DNA of 62,000 nt, from positions 1 to 62,000 of the forward strand of contig NMRA01000314.1 of the NCBI GenBank assembly GCA_002633005.1, given 5' to 3'. Made by a program: the position numbers and the translations under genes. Below, piece by piece: positions 30,563-42,642 of the stretch. Under the pieces are notes generated by a model, which worked only from the letters and a program-made list of their open reading frames with translations, was not told the DNA's origin and did no database searches. Source of the stretch: Phoronis australis (lineage: Eukaryota > Phoronida > Phoronidae). How positions within the stretch are numbered: the first letter of the stretch is position 1; the number at the start of each line of letters is the position of its first letter.

Positions 30563-33500
30563 ATGCCTATTTCAAGCGGCGCCCTGGGGAACCCGAACAG
30601 TTACTTCAACAAACCGGAAAACATGCGCGCTACGATGAAACGGCCGACTGCAGATGAAACTAAGAAAAACAAAGACCATAAAGCAACTAAATGGAATTCA
30701 AATTTTAAAGGCAAGGGGAACGGCAAGATTAAGCGAAAAAAGAAAAAGACAAAGAAGGGGAAACGAAAGAAATTCGCGGAAGATGACGAGAATTACAATG
30801 GCGGACTAAGAGGAATGTTCACACGAATGTTTACCAGAGTAAACGAAACAAAAGTGCAGGTAATTATTTGTGGCACGTTAATTTGCGAGCTCCTTGTCAC
30901 AGCAGGTCTACCGAAGTGCAAATCGTAATAAACTAATGTCTTTGTTATTTAAAAAATGCTATGATGCGAAGTAATACGTACTTTTTGTTGTGTATTCAAA
31001 CCAATGTAACAGATCTTCAAGATTGTAGTTCACCCTTTTCTGCTGGCCAAAATAAGAAAGTCGGATTTGGCGTTTTACTCTAACTATTGATCTCTTCCTT
31101 ACTGCGATGGAATTTTATTTCTCTTAACGACGAGAACACCGAAGACATCAGCGAATCAATAAAATGCTCCAGAGTTTCAGTGTTGGGTTGGCCAACCCTT
31201 GGGTGTGATGCCAACCTCGTGCTCGTGTTCGTATTGCTGGTAATTTGAGGCAACGGCCCCTTTGACAATAAGTTAAAATTGCGTCGTAATGTGTTTAACT
31301 GTCCGTTGAAGCGTTTTGCTGAAAAACTGAGCGGACGAAGGGCGGCGGATTGCAGCTCCTCTGTTACTCGTTTTCGGAAGTCGTTTCGTCATTAACATTG
31401 AGGGGCCAAGTTATGATCCGCCAAAGTCTATGCAATGGCCTATCAGTCGGCAAACAAATCTTTAACTTTGTCGTGTTATTCCGACAACGGAAGGATAGAT
31501 GGAGTCTAAGGATGAGGTGCAATCGTATGAAGGGTGCAATTGTCAGATCCTTACACAACGCCCAATAAACTAAGATACATGTACGTAGAACACATGTGTT
31601 CTTTCAACAGCTTGTTGAAGCACAGACAAAAGCTTGTAAAAATACGACTTCTATGAAACGACTTTCCAATTAACGCTCTTTCAACAGAATCGAACACTAG
31701 GTGGCATCCCTATAAACATACTTTGTCTACTGATTTAGGTCCCTGCAGCTAGACTCAGGCTAGGGAATCCTTTTAGTAAAAGAGGTGCACGCAGCCTGCT
31801 GCGAAGGAATCGCTAATCTCGAGGCTGTATTACTGGCCCTGAAGATTAGGAATGTCTTGTTTGAGGCTTTTCATTTAGTGACGGAATATTTAGATGTTAA
31901 ACTTAATGTCCAGTCAACTGCCGGACGTAGATTCCCACTAAAACAGCTGTAAGAACGACTCAACGTAAACTAGCCTAACAATAGGAAAAGTGAAATTAAA
32001 ACACAAATTACATTTCAGGACATATCCGGTAAAAAGATGGGCAAGAACAACAGAAACGGCAAAAACGACGCGTTTGCCAACGGTGGCGCTGGCGCCGGGT
32101 TGGCTTTTGCCGGAAGCAGTTTCACCAGTGAGGACCACTCTTCCATCAGTGTGATGTCAGACCACATTGATGGGGAATCCATGTCTGTTAATGACGGAAA
32201 GTACCGGAAGAAACCGATGAAATGTTGCTGCTGCATCTGTCGGTGTTATCTTTGTTGTTGCTGTTGCCGAGGGCTGTGGTGTTGCCTACTGCTCCTGTTG
32301 CTGCTTCTTCTACTGGCTGGCCTCATCGCTGGTATTGTTCTGGCCGCTATGGCCATCGCTGGTAAGACCAGAAGTCAGTGCGTGTCTTATTTGGTAGCTG
32401 GATCGAGGGAAGGGACACTGATGGTTAAGATTAACGGTTCAGTTTGGCTTTGGGTAGGCTATCTAGTCCGGGTAATGCTTTACAATTTTGCCGATGGTCG
32501 TAAATCGTCGGTTTGGTTCACACACAATAGGCCTGTTGAAATTGACATGGAAGGCCAGTAAAAGTATTTTTGTGAGTCCTGCTCGTAATAATCCAACTGT
32601 CCCACTTGGGCTGTGTAAGAAAACACTACTTAACAAAGAGTTTATAGTCTTGCATGATAAGAAAATTATTTTAATGCCTCCTATGTGTTTTGAATAGCCT
32701 AGCCCAGAATGTAGTATCGTTATAATGATTTCATATAAAACTGGTATAATACTTTCCCGTGAGATAGCAGGATTATTCAGCTAAGCAGTCCCCTGCCGTT
32801 CGCTTCACAATATCTCCAGTCCTCTGGGTTTCCGAGAAGTATGCAACAGAAAATACTACTGACAACAAAATATGGCCAGAAAGTGCCTGGTGTATAATAT
32901 CCGGGCTTGGCTGGGACGGACGGAGTTTTTCACAACCGTCTATTAACCCGCAAGTAAAAGTGCCGTCAAAAACGCGCACACCTGGCAGTTTTAGCTTGGT
33001 CTTTTGAAACCTGTTCTGCGCTTTTAAGAACAGGATCTGTGACGCGGGATTGCAAAATAAAACAATTAGACGAATCCCTCGGGACCGAGGGAGAGCCTTC
33101 AACCTCTTGTAACTTACAGGCCTCGATTATCATATAGTTCCTTCAACCTCTTGTAACTCTTAGGTTTCGACTGTAATACAGATCCGTCAACCTCATTGCA
33201 GCCCATGTAGGCCTCGACGATCATATAGAGCCTTCAAACTCTTGTAACCCATAGTTCTAGATTATCATATAGAGCCTTCAACCTCTTCTAACCGATAGAC
33301 CTCGACTATCATATAGAACCTACAGCCTCTTGAAACCCATAGTCCTAGACTATCATATAGAGCCGTCAACCTATTGTAACCCATAGGCTTCGGCTATCTT
33401 ACTCTTCGGGATTGGTTAATGTTTGTAGAACTTTTCTTTGAAATATTATGTTTGTTTCAGTAGTTTGTTAGCGTATAATGTTACAACTTAATTGTATTAC

Positions 33501-34268
33501 TATTGGATTACTTTCGTAATAATTTTTTTTATTTGACAGATGCTGCCGGTGACGACAATGGTACGTACATGTACATGTATACCATACTACATTTGATACT
33601 CTGAAAACACTTCACATTATGTAAAACACTCATGAAATATATATTTGAATACTAGATTAAGGTCTATAATTTTGTACGGGGAGATTCTTGGCGAAACAGA
33701 GGCTGGTCTATGACGTCCTACATAAGTAGTATTTTGGAGTTGTGTTGCACTCTGGCCGTCCAGCTACTTTACGTATCCCCCTTTCCTCAGGACATTACTT
33801 TTAAACAAAGTCAGAGAAGAACTCGTCAAGTCAACAGCAAAATCAAAAGAAGTTATTGTCACAAGACGTGACGTTTTGTTGTAAAATCCTGTTTGAAAAC
33901 AATCTTAACCACAACGTACGACGTGCATTTCAGGTGAAGCCAGTACGGCTCCAACGGTCCCAAGCAGTTGTGCAGGGAATTGGGGAGAAGCGTTCTTTGG
34001 TTACCGGAAAAATGAATCGGCAGATGTTAACTCGACGGATTACAGCACCTACCTGTGTTGCTACAACTACACGGCGAAGGCTGCCAATAAAACGTTTTAC
34101 CCGGGGAACTACGCCGTCATTAACAAATCAGATTGCTTAGACACGGGTGCGTCATGTGAAGACGTTTGGGGTAGCAGGGATCCAGCGAGATGCTTCGCCT
34201 GTGCACTTGTTCCTGTAACATTGTACGCGTGGTGTGTGGTGTTCGTCTGCTACTTGTACTTTACCTGA
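30563..34268 (+). CDS. Gene A: unrecognised type II membrane protein with poly-Cys/poly-Leu segment
   Basis: I do not recognise this family. Coding exons are 30563-30859, 32019-32361, 33540-33560 (21 nt) and 33934-34268; phases agree and give 331 residues. Exon one starts after an acceptor (30552), so a non-coding leader exon is likely upstream. Residues 1-99 are polar and highly basic, with a Lys run near 56-70. Residues 100-167 are Asn/Gly/Ser-rich and include GGAGAG and HSSISVMSD. Residues 168-182 are a Cys cluster (CCCCICRCYLCCCCC), a plausible palmitoylation site. Residues 186-213 form one Leu-rich membrane helix. Positive charges before it predict a cytoplasmic N-terminus. The microexon gives an acidic DAAGDDN spacer. 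The last exon has about seven Cys and five N-glycosylation sequons, then a second hydrophobic stretch at the very end. The final 25 residues could instead be intron read-through past a missed donor. Gene B at 51894 is a paralogue. Confidence 0.7.
33096..33405. repeat. 44-bp minisatellite, seven copies, in gene A intron
   Basis: Units begin at 33096, 33140, 33184, 33231, 33275, 33319 and 33363, mostly 44 bases apart (one is 47). The core is CCTTCAACCTCTTGTAACCC followed by ATCATATAGAG. Copies are moderately diverged. The array ends about 130 bases before the 21-nt microexon. Confidence 0.9.
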
Positions 34269-34515
34269 ACTGTAAGCTGAGACAATATGAACTGCGTTGC
34301 AATGTGACTACTATTGCTGCAATCTGCCTGCTTCTTCTTTTAGATCGTGTTTGTGGAACATGATTACGGCGTTCTCCGTTAAATGATCGCCATTGCGGCA
34401 TGTGATTACGAACACCCTGTCATTGCCTTCGTTTACATCCTAGAACACTGTGTTCATCAAAAATTTTTAAAATTGTATATTTTGGGTTTGTTATGAAATA
34501 TCAATGTTATCGAAG

Positions 34516-35267
34516 NNNNNNNNNNNNNNNNNNNNNNNNNNNNNNNNNNNNNNNNNNNNNNNNNNNNNNNNNNNNNNNNNNNNNNNNNNNNNNNNNNNNN
34601 NNNNNNNNNNNNNNNNNNNNNNNNNNNNNNNNNNNNNNNNNNNNNNNNNNNNNNNNNNNNNNNNNNNNNNNNNNNNNNNNNNNNNNNNNNNNNNNNNNNN
34701 NNNNNNNNNNNNNNNNNNNNNNNNNNNNNNNNNNNNNNNNNNNNNNNNNNNNNNNNNNNNNNNNNNNNNNNNNNNNNNNNNNNNNNNNNNNNNNNNNNNN
34801 NNNNNNNNNNNNNNNNNNNNNNNNNNNNNNNNNNNNNNNNNNNNNNNNNNNNNNNNNNNNNNNNNNNNNNNNNNNNNNNNNNNNNNNNNNNNNNNNNNNN
34901 NNNNNNNNNNNNNNNNNNNNNNNNNNNNNNNNNNNNNNNNNNNNNNNNNNNNNNNNNNNNNNNNNNNNNNNNNNNNNNNNNNNNNNNNNNNNNNNNNNNN
35001 NNNNNNNNNNNNNNNNNNNNNNNNNNNNNNNNNNNNNNNNNNNNNNNNNNNNNNNNNNNNNNNNNNNNNNNNNNNNNNNNNNNNNNNNNNNNNNNNNNNN
35101 NNNNNNNNNNNNNNNNNNNNNNNNNNNNNNNNNNNNNNNNNNNNNNNNNNNNNNNNNNNNNNNNNNNNNNNNNNNNNNNNNNNNNNNNNNNNNNNNNNNN
35201 NNNNNNNNNNNNNNNNNNNNNNNNNNNNNNNNNNNNNNNNNNNNNNNNNNNNNNNNNNNNNNNNNNN
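34516..35267. other. Assembly gap (752 N)
   Basis: The run of N is followed directly by a run of C. The gap lies about 250 bases after the apparent stop of gene A, so a further gene A exon could be hidden in it. Open frames reported across it are artefacts. The flanking C-run and repeat end suggest that assembly failed inside a GC-homopolymer transposable element. Confidence 0.97.
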
Positions 35268-35308
35268 CCCCCCCCCCCCCCTAAATAAAAATCTTGGATC
35301 CGCCTCTG
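35268..35308. mobile_element. Right end of a MITE with 'GGCGGATCC' terminal repeat
   Basis: A poly-C run is followed by AATCTTGGATCCGCCTCTG. The reverse complement, CAGAGGCGGATCCAAGATT, matches the ends of the complete element at 50158-50285. The left part of this copy is lost in the gap. The flank to 35700 shows nothing else. Confidence 0.55.
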
Positions 35309-35710
35309 GTTTTTACCAATAAATGCTCGTACCTGGACAGGAGTTAATTAATGTTTCGTTAGATAGTGCTTGCGGGTATTATGGCTATTTTTGGTTTGGA
35401 ATTGATGTGTATAAACACCTTAAAGAGTTCTCACCATGCATTTTCTTAGTTTTTTAGGTTTCAGTTTGATAATATGAAATAAATACCATAAAATCCAACT
35501 AAATAAGCACTTTTGATGCCAAATAATAGTGAATTTTTAATTTTGAAGAAAAATTAGTTACTTCGAAGCTCCCTGCTAAATGATGTCACGTGACAATTAA
35601 TTGCAAGTGGCGGAACACAAAACTGAGATCAGAAGACGAGGACGATTTTGAGCGAGAACTGGACAATTAGTACACAGACAGAGAAGGGAGTTGATACGGG
35701 CATCACTCTC

Positions 35711-35860
35711 AAGCACGAACTTTAAAATTATAGTGTCAACAAAGACATATTGAACCGACGTTTCGGTTTATTCACTATGAACCATTATCAAGGCAAATGT
35801 TCACATTATTCAATCAATATGTCTTTGTTCACTTACGCGCTAATTTTGAAGTTCGTGCTT
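35711..35860. mobile_element. Short foldback element with about 45-base arms
   Basis: AAGCACGAACTTTAAAATTA at the left pairs with the reverse complement ending in GAAGTTCGTGCTT at 35860. CAACAAAGACATATTG pairs with CAATATGTCTTTG. The loop carries GACGTTTCGGTTTATTCACTATGAACC. The open frames at 35750-36060 run through it and have no other support. Confidence 0.7.
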
Positions 35861-37130
35861 ATACTTTGGCCAAAAACAAATGGGATCAGTCTCAAGTACT
35901 TGAAGAATCAGGCAATGAACTCGATTTCCCACTTGGCAAACTTTCGTCGGCTTTGAGGCCGTATGAACTCGACCCACTTGCACAAGAAATACTGCAGACA
36001 TATGTGAGCCACAACCAAGTGAAACAAGAGGTGGTCAATATTCACAAAATAGACACTTAATAATCACTGATGACAAACGTCACAGTGGGTCATCCTGTTG
36101 TCATGATGGAACAACCATGGCACTATGCATACATGGACTTCTATGTGTCGTAGCACTCAATTTGGACCGGGGTCGAGAGCCTGGAATCATTCTACCTAAA
36201 ATGCAGCCAGTTTCTTCGTTATCTTTTAAATTTGCCAATACACTTACACCTGTACAAGGTGGCGAGTTCTTCATCGTAACGCCGCTTTCGCGTTTGGTAA
36301 AAACAACGATTCCTTGAAATGTGCCGAAAAAATGAGGCTCAAACTGAATCGAGATGTATTAATAAAATTCCTTTTTGAGACACAGGGTTATGGTGCATCC
36401 TCGTAGACTGCCTCATGACTCACCTCCAGTGAACCACGGTATGTTGGCATGCAGATGAATGTCACGCCTCCCTCCATCTACTTAAATCGGCATAGTCCAG
36501 TCATTCTACAGATGACCCGAAAATCATATCTTCTCACACCCCTTAGTGTGAGAAAAAAGTCTACCGGAATCGGAGTGGCAGAAGTTGATTTTTCAACATG
36601 GCGGACAAACTGGCTGCCAGATTTGCATATGACCATTATAACTCGGGAGTGGAATGTGATAGAGTAAACATTCAAAAAGGTTTACGTATCTTTTGTAGGT
36701 CAACAAATCCATTGAAAATAGTTTTGCATGGCTTCGGTGACACCGTCCGCCATTTTCCAAGATGGTCGCCAAAACTACTTCGAGACGCACAATTTCGCAG
36801 AAACATATTGGTGTGTTGTATTGATTTAAACATTGCATCCTAGGTTTACTGGGTCGACTAATCCATTGAGACTCATTGTGTTTGGCTCTACTGATTAAGA
36901 TGGCCATGCTTCATTTGAGAACTTCAGATTCCAGAGACACGTCATTTTCACAGATTTCTTGTCCTGAGTTTCATAGGTCAACTGTTCATTAAAATTATTT
37001 TGTCTCGCTGGCTCTGGTTTATAAGACTACCCTTTTCATGTGCTCGAAGCAGTAATTCTCAATGTGTGATCAAAACCTATACACAAGTCAATCAACAAGT
37101 ATTTACACAACTAATCTCTTTCTACTGAGA
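35861..37130. other. Non-coding stretch, no supported gene
   Basis: Several open frames of 60-105 codons overlap on both strands (for example 36593-36907), but none has splice sites, composition or motifs that would support it. ATGGCGGACAAACTGGC at 36598 resembles a start context, yet no exon follows in phase. Confidence 0.4.
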
Positions 37131-38330
37131 ATGAATTGCTGCAGTTTATATCACTGCATTCTCCACGTGCAACTAAGCTCGGCAATTTTTACGTCTTGTG
37201 AGTACATCTCTTGGAACTGCAGTTGGTCTTGCACGAGCATCTTACCATCAGCAGGTTCTCTGGTGCTGCTGGCTGGTCCGTTGTCATGGGAATGAGTTTT
37301 CCACTTGCCAGCATCCATCCCCAATAAAGCGAGTCTATGTCAGCTGCCACGGAAACTTGACCACTCTTGCTCTTGTCGTTGCAGCATGAAATTTACCTGC
37401 TGAAGCAGTGGGTGGTAATGACTGTATATGGACTGGGGCTACACTTGATGACATCTTTTCCACAAATCACCTGTATCGCAAGTCATCCAAATTTCCAGAG
37501 CCATAACCGCCATGGAGCAAAACCTTTTTACCAGCTTCAAATATGTCTCGCTTCAGCTGCATAGGTCTAGTGACTACTCTAGCGTTTTCGAAGAATTCTC
37601 GATCATGCAGTTTCTTGAATGGGATTGCCAATACCGAACAGCCGTGATGTTGTATCACAACCACCTGTTGCATGCGCAAATGGCAAAAGCGCGCAAGTTT
37701 CGGCACCAAGAGGCAACTCCTCTTGTTTTGGTGCCTCTTGTCAGATTTCATGAATATTGGAAATTGTTGTGAAGTAGCACAAAAGAACCAACAAGTCTGT
37801 ATCGCAATGAGGGTAGCAGGACCTTGCGCTGCATTCTCTGCTGCTGTTTCTACAATTAAAACATGTGCGTCACCTTGAGTTTGTACCACTGTGCAACCAC
37901 CTTTTCGAGAAGAAGTGAATGAATTTTTGTTTTTGCTGTTTGCCAAAAATGTGAACTTCCTTCTTTGACTTGATCACTATGTCACAACTGAAGTGTACTT
38001 CAGTTCCAACCACCCCACCCGGTCTTCGAACATGGGAGACATCTTTAGTTAATGGACCACCTCCGTGGCCATCAAAAACAACAGTAAGCTGGTTATACTT
38101 GCTGACGTAATCTACATAAGCTCTACCAACGGGCATGAAACATTGCACCTCTAGGCCATCGAATACAGTGAAGGAGAGAATCGCCGTCGATTACATGGAA
38201 ATTGGAAATCCTCAGGTAGGTCGTCCTTCACATGGTTAATGGTGCTTCAGCTAATTTTGATTTATTAGCGACTATGGGAAGATCAGATTTATCAAAAAGA
38301 GCGGGGGAAGCAACACACAGCTCAAACAGG
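37131..38330 (-). pseudogene. Decayed mobile-type gene with nuclease-like body and TSO1-like CXC end
   Basis: On the minus strand a series of frame-shifted pieces follows the order of a protein family that I recall as scattered in many copies through invertebrate genomes. In order they are FDKSDLPIVANKSKLAEA (near 38300), a VIDGDSLLHC piece, then PVGRAYVDYVSKY and LTVVFDGHGGGPLTKD (near 38050-38140). After these come VHFSCDIVIKSKKE and a frame change to GDAHVLIVETAAENAAQ (near 37860), then FKKLHDREFFENARV. The end is DSLYWGWMLASGKLIP, then VRCSCKTNCSSKRCTHK and ECSDINCSN (37131-37250), a Cys-x-Cys pattern like the tesmin/TSO1 CXC domain. Several frameshifts and stops make it non-functional. 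The middle resembles PIN/XPG-type nucleases in spacing of acidic residues, which is inference. Confidence 0.6.
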
Positions 38331-40595
38331 CTTCATAAACATTTACTGTTGTCTTTTGCAGCTGAAATAGCAGTTGTGGATTCACTTGTGTAAAGTCACC
38401 ATTGGCATCATGAACCAGTAGATTTGTCATTGCCACAACCGTGTCTTTCTTTCTGAATGTGGAGTCTTTAACACTGGACCCCTCTTCTCAGGCATTTTCG
38501 ACATTGACCCGTGTACATGCAATCACATCAGTGGCGATATTCTGTTAATGTTTACCTTTCATATGGATTTCTTTTTGAAGGAATTCAACAAGGCTGGGGA
38601 TGTCTTTGTCATTCCGCGACTGTTTTCCTGGGTGCATTCTTTATGCTGCTCACTTGTTTGGCAACAACCACTACTTGTTATTGCATTCGAGGGGGTGTTC
38701 GTTTTCTCACATCTTAGTTCTTCAGATGTCGTTCGTATAGGTTACAGAATTCTGGAGTTTAACACTTGTACTGTCAAGAGCATTAAAGTTTTTTTTAATT
38801 TGATTGAAAATCCAATGTATTTTATGCATTATCACTATACTGAACTGTATTTTCATTGTTTTTTTTTTCGTATTTATCATTTAATTGCTATACAATTTCA
38901 AAAAAATAATTCTCAAACGAACACTTTTGTAAACACTGGTTGTGTAATAATCTCCCGGATAATCTAAATTTTAAGATGCCAAAATAAATATCCGTCATCG
39001 CCAGTATTAACATTGCCTACCTCAACCACATGAATATCTTGTGTATGTTGACCGCGTTTCAAAACAAAACATATGATATTACATAATTATTGATCAGATG
39101 GGTTCCAAAACAGTTTATGATGGCCTCGTATGCTCGATCTCTCAGTGTTACCGTAGCAGTTTTTAGCTTGTTTCTCTTACTTTCAAATCGTTCTGTGAAA
39201 TAGACCTATCTTAATATTACTTCATGAATATTAAGAGGAAATCCAAATCGAGGCTAACACTTTTTGACTACTTCCTGTACAGTTATGGCAGCCTCTACTA
39301 TGCTGGCTGGTCGTGACTCAACATTAGTTCAAAACTTATTGTAAAAACTCTTCACCGTTATCAGGCAAAATCATCTATCCAAAGGGTACAAGTAAGCCAG
39401 TAAGAAGTTTTACAAGCTGCATATCCATTCACTACAGTTGTTGTTGAGCTCAGTGTCAGCTGGTCAGTAACAGTTACAGTCAATTTCCTTGGATTTTTGT
39501 TTTGTAAGAAGAATTCAAGGATTTCGATGAGTGGTAAAACTACTGGCTTAATTACAGTTAAAACATTTAGTGCAGTCAGTTTTATTTGTAAATTCATTGG
39601 CTTGTTTTGTGAGTCATTGATTCAGTTGTTTGGAACATGGATTGAAGACGTTTTTGGTTTAAATCATTAACAAGATTTTTTGGTAATTCAATTATTTACT
39701 CACGTTTTAAACTAATCGACAGCGGTCTCTTGGTGTTTTTATTTCTGGACAGTTCAAAAACCTTGAACTAGTTAAATCATTAATTTTTATTTAACACCTG
39801 CAAACCAAGGAGGATCACTTTTCTTCAATTTCTATCCCTCGCCTGATCACCTTGCAAACTGAATTGGAGTGAGTTGATAGCCATGTTGTTACTCACTGAG
39901 CGAGGTTATTCTAGGCCAAAACGTACATGTACATGGTCAACAGGAGGCGTAGTCACTGTTGTGAGCCAAATGTAATTTGCTGATAAGAAATAAATTGAAA
40001 GAGTTGATACACTGTACAAGCCTTGCCATTTGTTGCTGGACCATGTGCATCTGAATGGTATCATTCGTTCACAATAGGGCCTCTGAAGTTTGCTTAAAGC
40101 ATGAAACTGTCTTCAGCTGGTTTACTGAACCAGTCAGGTTCAAGGAAATTGGAATGTTAAAGAAGTGATTCCTAGTGATTTGCAGAGTGCGAGGAACCGA
40201 CAAAACTGTAATCTCACCAGTAAATATAGTTTGCAAAAACAAACTTATACCAAAAAGTATTTCAACGATATATGGATTATATTGTAAACGAGTATACGAT
40301 TTAAAGCAAATAATAAAAATATGAAATTATGTACATTCACGTTAACGTACTCTATCCCTAATTTTATTAGAACTGTGCCATTGATAGCCGCTCGTGGAAC
40401 TATTCCGTGACAACCATAGCGCTGTCACACAATGCGCTATTTGTGACCATGCACCGGCGTTCTCAGTTTTCACCAGACTTCAGCCTGAGTACATGTAGTC
40501 TCGCGTGTAGGTATGTCTTATGGGAAAGTCGCTCAGCGACGTAGTAAGATTATGAAATATTTAAAAAGCAAACAGATACCTATATTGCTACTGGT

Positions 40596-40680
40596 CGGGG
40601 GATCGTGGGTAGTGGGTTGTGGGTTGAGAGGGTTGTGGGTCGAGGGGGTCGTGGTCGAGAGGCTCGAGGGGGGGTCGAGG
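40596..40680 (+). repeat. G-rich tract with short GTGGGTTGTGG / GTCGAGGG repeats
   Basis: The plus strand has many runs of three to seven G separated by short spacers (GGGGGATCGTGGGTAGTGGG and onward), with GTCGAGG units at the right. Four or more G-runs in under 40 bases fit G-quadruplex rules. No gene is adjacent. Confidence 0.6.
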
Positions 40681-41939
40681 GTGTTTCAGTACAATCCATA
40701 TCTATGTGATGATTGCGAACCTGTCATATCAGTAAAGGTTAGTAAGCCTACATCTTTCAGATTCAACACAGTTTATATGGTACTGAGTGTGGAAAGTTCA
40801 AAGTGCTAATTAGGCACTTGTGTGCTTGAAAGTTACCTTCTATTCAATCTGATACAGTACAGTTGTCTAGGGCTGGCGGAGTTTTGTAATAATTTAACTG
40901 CAAACTTGGGCCATCATATCTACAAATCTCACTAGCCACTGTATTATCAATTCTTTGCCAGTATGAAATTGATGAAATGATAATAATTTGTCTCGTCTTT
41001 GGTTATTTCTACGGCAATAAGGGACACAACAGTGTGCAATTGTTAATATATAATAATCCACTGACAGCAGACAACTTCCTGTAGACTTAGCAGTACTAGC
41101 CTCGTTCTGGGATTGGAATGTGAGACATGCATAAATTTTGAGAAAAGCCTAATACAGTAATACAACATTTAGCTTATCAATGATCACTTGTTTTTCCAAG
41201 GACATTTAAAAAAATACAGCCTAATCCTAATTTAATATAAAAACACAGTATTGCACAAGATCCGATAGTGACAGGTGTTTCATGAATTGTCCGGGTCGAA
41301 GACCATGTTATAAAAGCGTAGAATTTCGTTTTACATTCTAAACGCAAGAGGATAATTAAAGGTATGTACAATGAAATTTCTGGAAAATTTGAACCCTGAT
41401 ATGTCGAATATTCTTGGCAGCGACCAAGGCCTGGAGTCTAATACTTGTACTCGAAATCGAATTCGAAATGACTTTTTTACATATTCAGTTCTACTTTGCG
41501 CGACAATTCTAAATAACTGCTCGTGTATGTCATGGTTAATGAGTTTCTTGTCCAAGTTCGCACATGACGACTCTGCGTCAGTTACATTGTCGAATCGTCG
41601 AGTTTTTACTCGAGTATGTAGCTCGAATTTAAGGGTCATCAAGTACGAACTTGGAATAAAAACTCGTTAGTCTAAGCGTTCATCGATTACAGTAAGGTCT
41701 TCATCTGATGCTGAACAGGCTTACCACCAAAAGACAATCAAGTTAGTGAATTTGACGAGGCAAGATTTTTCTGTGTTTTACGGTGACTGTGTTAAGGACC
41801 ACCTCGTTCTTTAGGCCTACAAACCTTTTCTTTGGTCTCGTCCCGCGTAGTCCCGTATACTGAGTTTGCTGGCGGCTTAGAACTAAGATTGTGAAAGCTC
41901 ATATTTACTGAGGGAACTTGTCATGTAGCTGAAGCCGGC

Positions 41940-42165
41940 GACCTCTGTGCACCCCTAGCCTGCAACCCACACACCTGCCAAATTGCAACCCCGGCCTTCG
42001 ACCTGCTGACGACCCCGCTCCCTAAGTGCACCCCCAGCCTGCAACCTGCAGACTTGCCAAAGTACACCCCTGGCCTGCCACCCAATAACGACCTCCCAAA
42101 GTGCACCCCTGGCTTGCGATCCGCTGACGGCCTCCCAAAGCACACCTCTGGCCTATGATCCGTAG
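41940..42165. repeat. Degenerate minisatellite of about 39 bp, about six copies
   Basis: On the plus strand, blocks of the form GCACCCCTGGCCTGC.ACC...GACC.CCAAA repeat about every 39 bases, with indels. The unit length is a multiple of three, which keeps minus-strand frames open and explains the Gly/Cys-rich open frames there. Confidence 0.75.
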
Positions 42166-42642
42166 ACGCAAGGTTAGACAGAATTTCACAAGGTAAAAGG
42201 TGCCTGTGCCTTCTAAGAGGGGAATATTTCGGGGTGAGGGTAAATTATACCTCTCGCTCACCATCACTAACACCCACGTAATAATTGTTGCAAACTCCCA
42301 CAGGCTCTGCCTCAAGTAGCCATAGAGCTCTTCTAAATTCTCACCTGTGTGAGTTACAAGTGATTCAAACCTCGAGGATAATTTTTCAATCACTTGAGGG
42401 GAATTTTTAAAAATCATGAGGGGAGTTTCGCATGATTTTTCAATATTTTTCAAAGGGGAATGAGTCCGATATTCCGCCCCAATATCGAGAGATTGAGGGC
42501 CTTGCAAGGTATTGTGAACCATTACAAGTAAGCCAAGTAATCTCCTTTTCCGTCTACTGAACTCAGCCCTGATTCGTTGTGAAAGCATTGAATTCAAGTA
42601 ATCATTATCAAATGAATAAACATCGACCCTTTATTGGTAGAA

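Larger units (their letters stand above)
38331..42642. other. Intergenic region between the mobile-type pseudogene and the EF-hand gene
   Basis: No supported exon. It contains a G-rich tract (40596-40680) and a degenerate 39-bp array (41940-42165). A 191-codon open frame on the minus strand (42597-42022) ends inside that array. I do not recognise its first 130 residues, so it is not called. The promoter and leader of the EF-hand gene should be near the right end. Confidence 0.45.

Noticed and set aside
34493-35322. Two long plus-strand frames of 263 and 272 codons
   Set aside because: They consist almost entirely of N from the assembly gap.
42022-42597. 191-codon minus-strand open frame
   Set aside because: Its end is the 39-bp repeat array and the remainder has no recognisable motif, splice signal or paralogue. 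Kept only as a remark.
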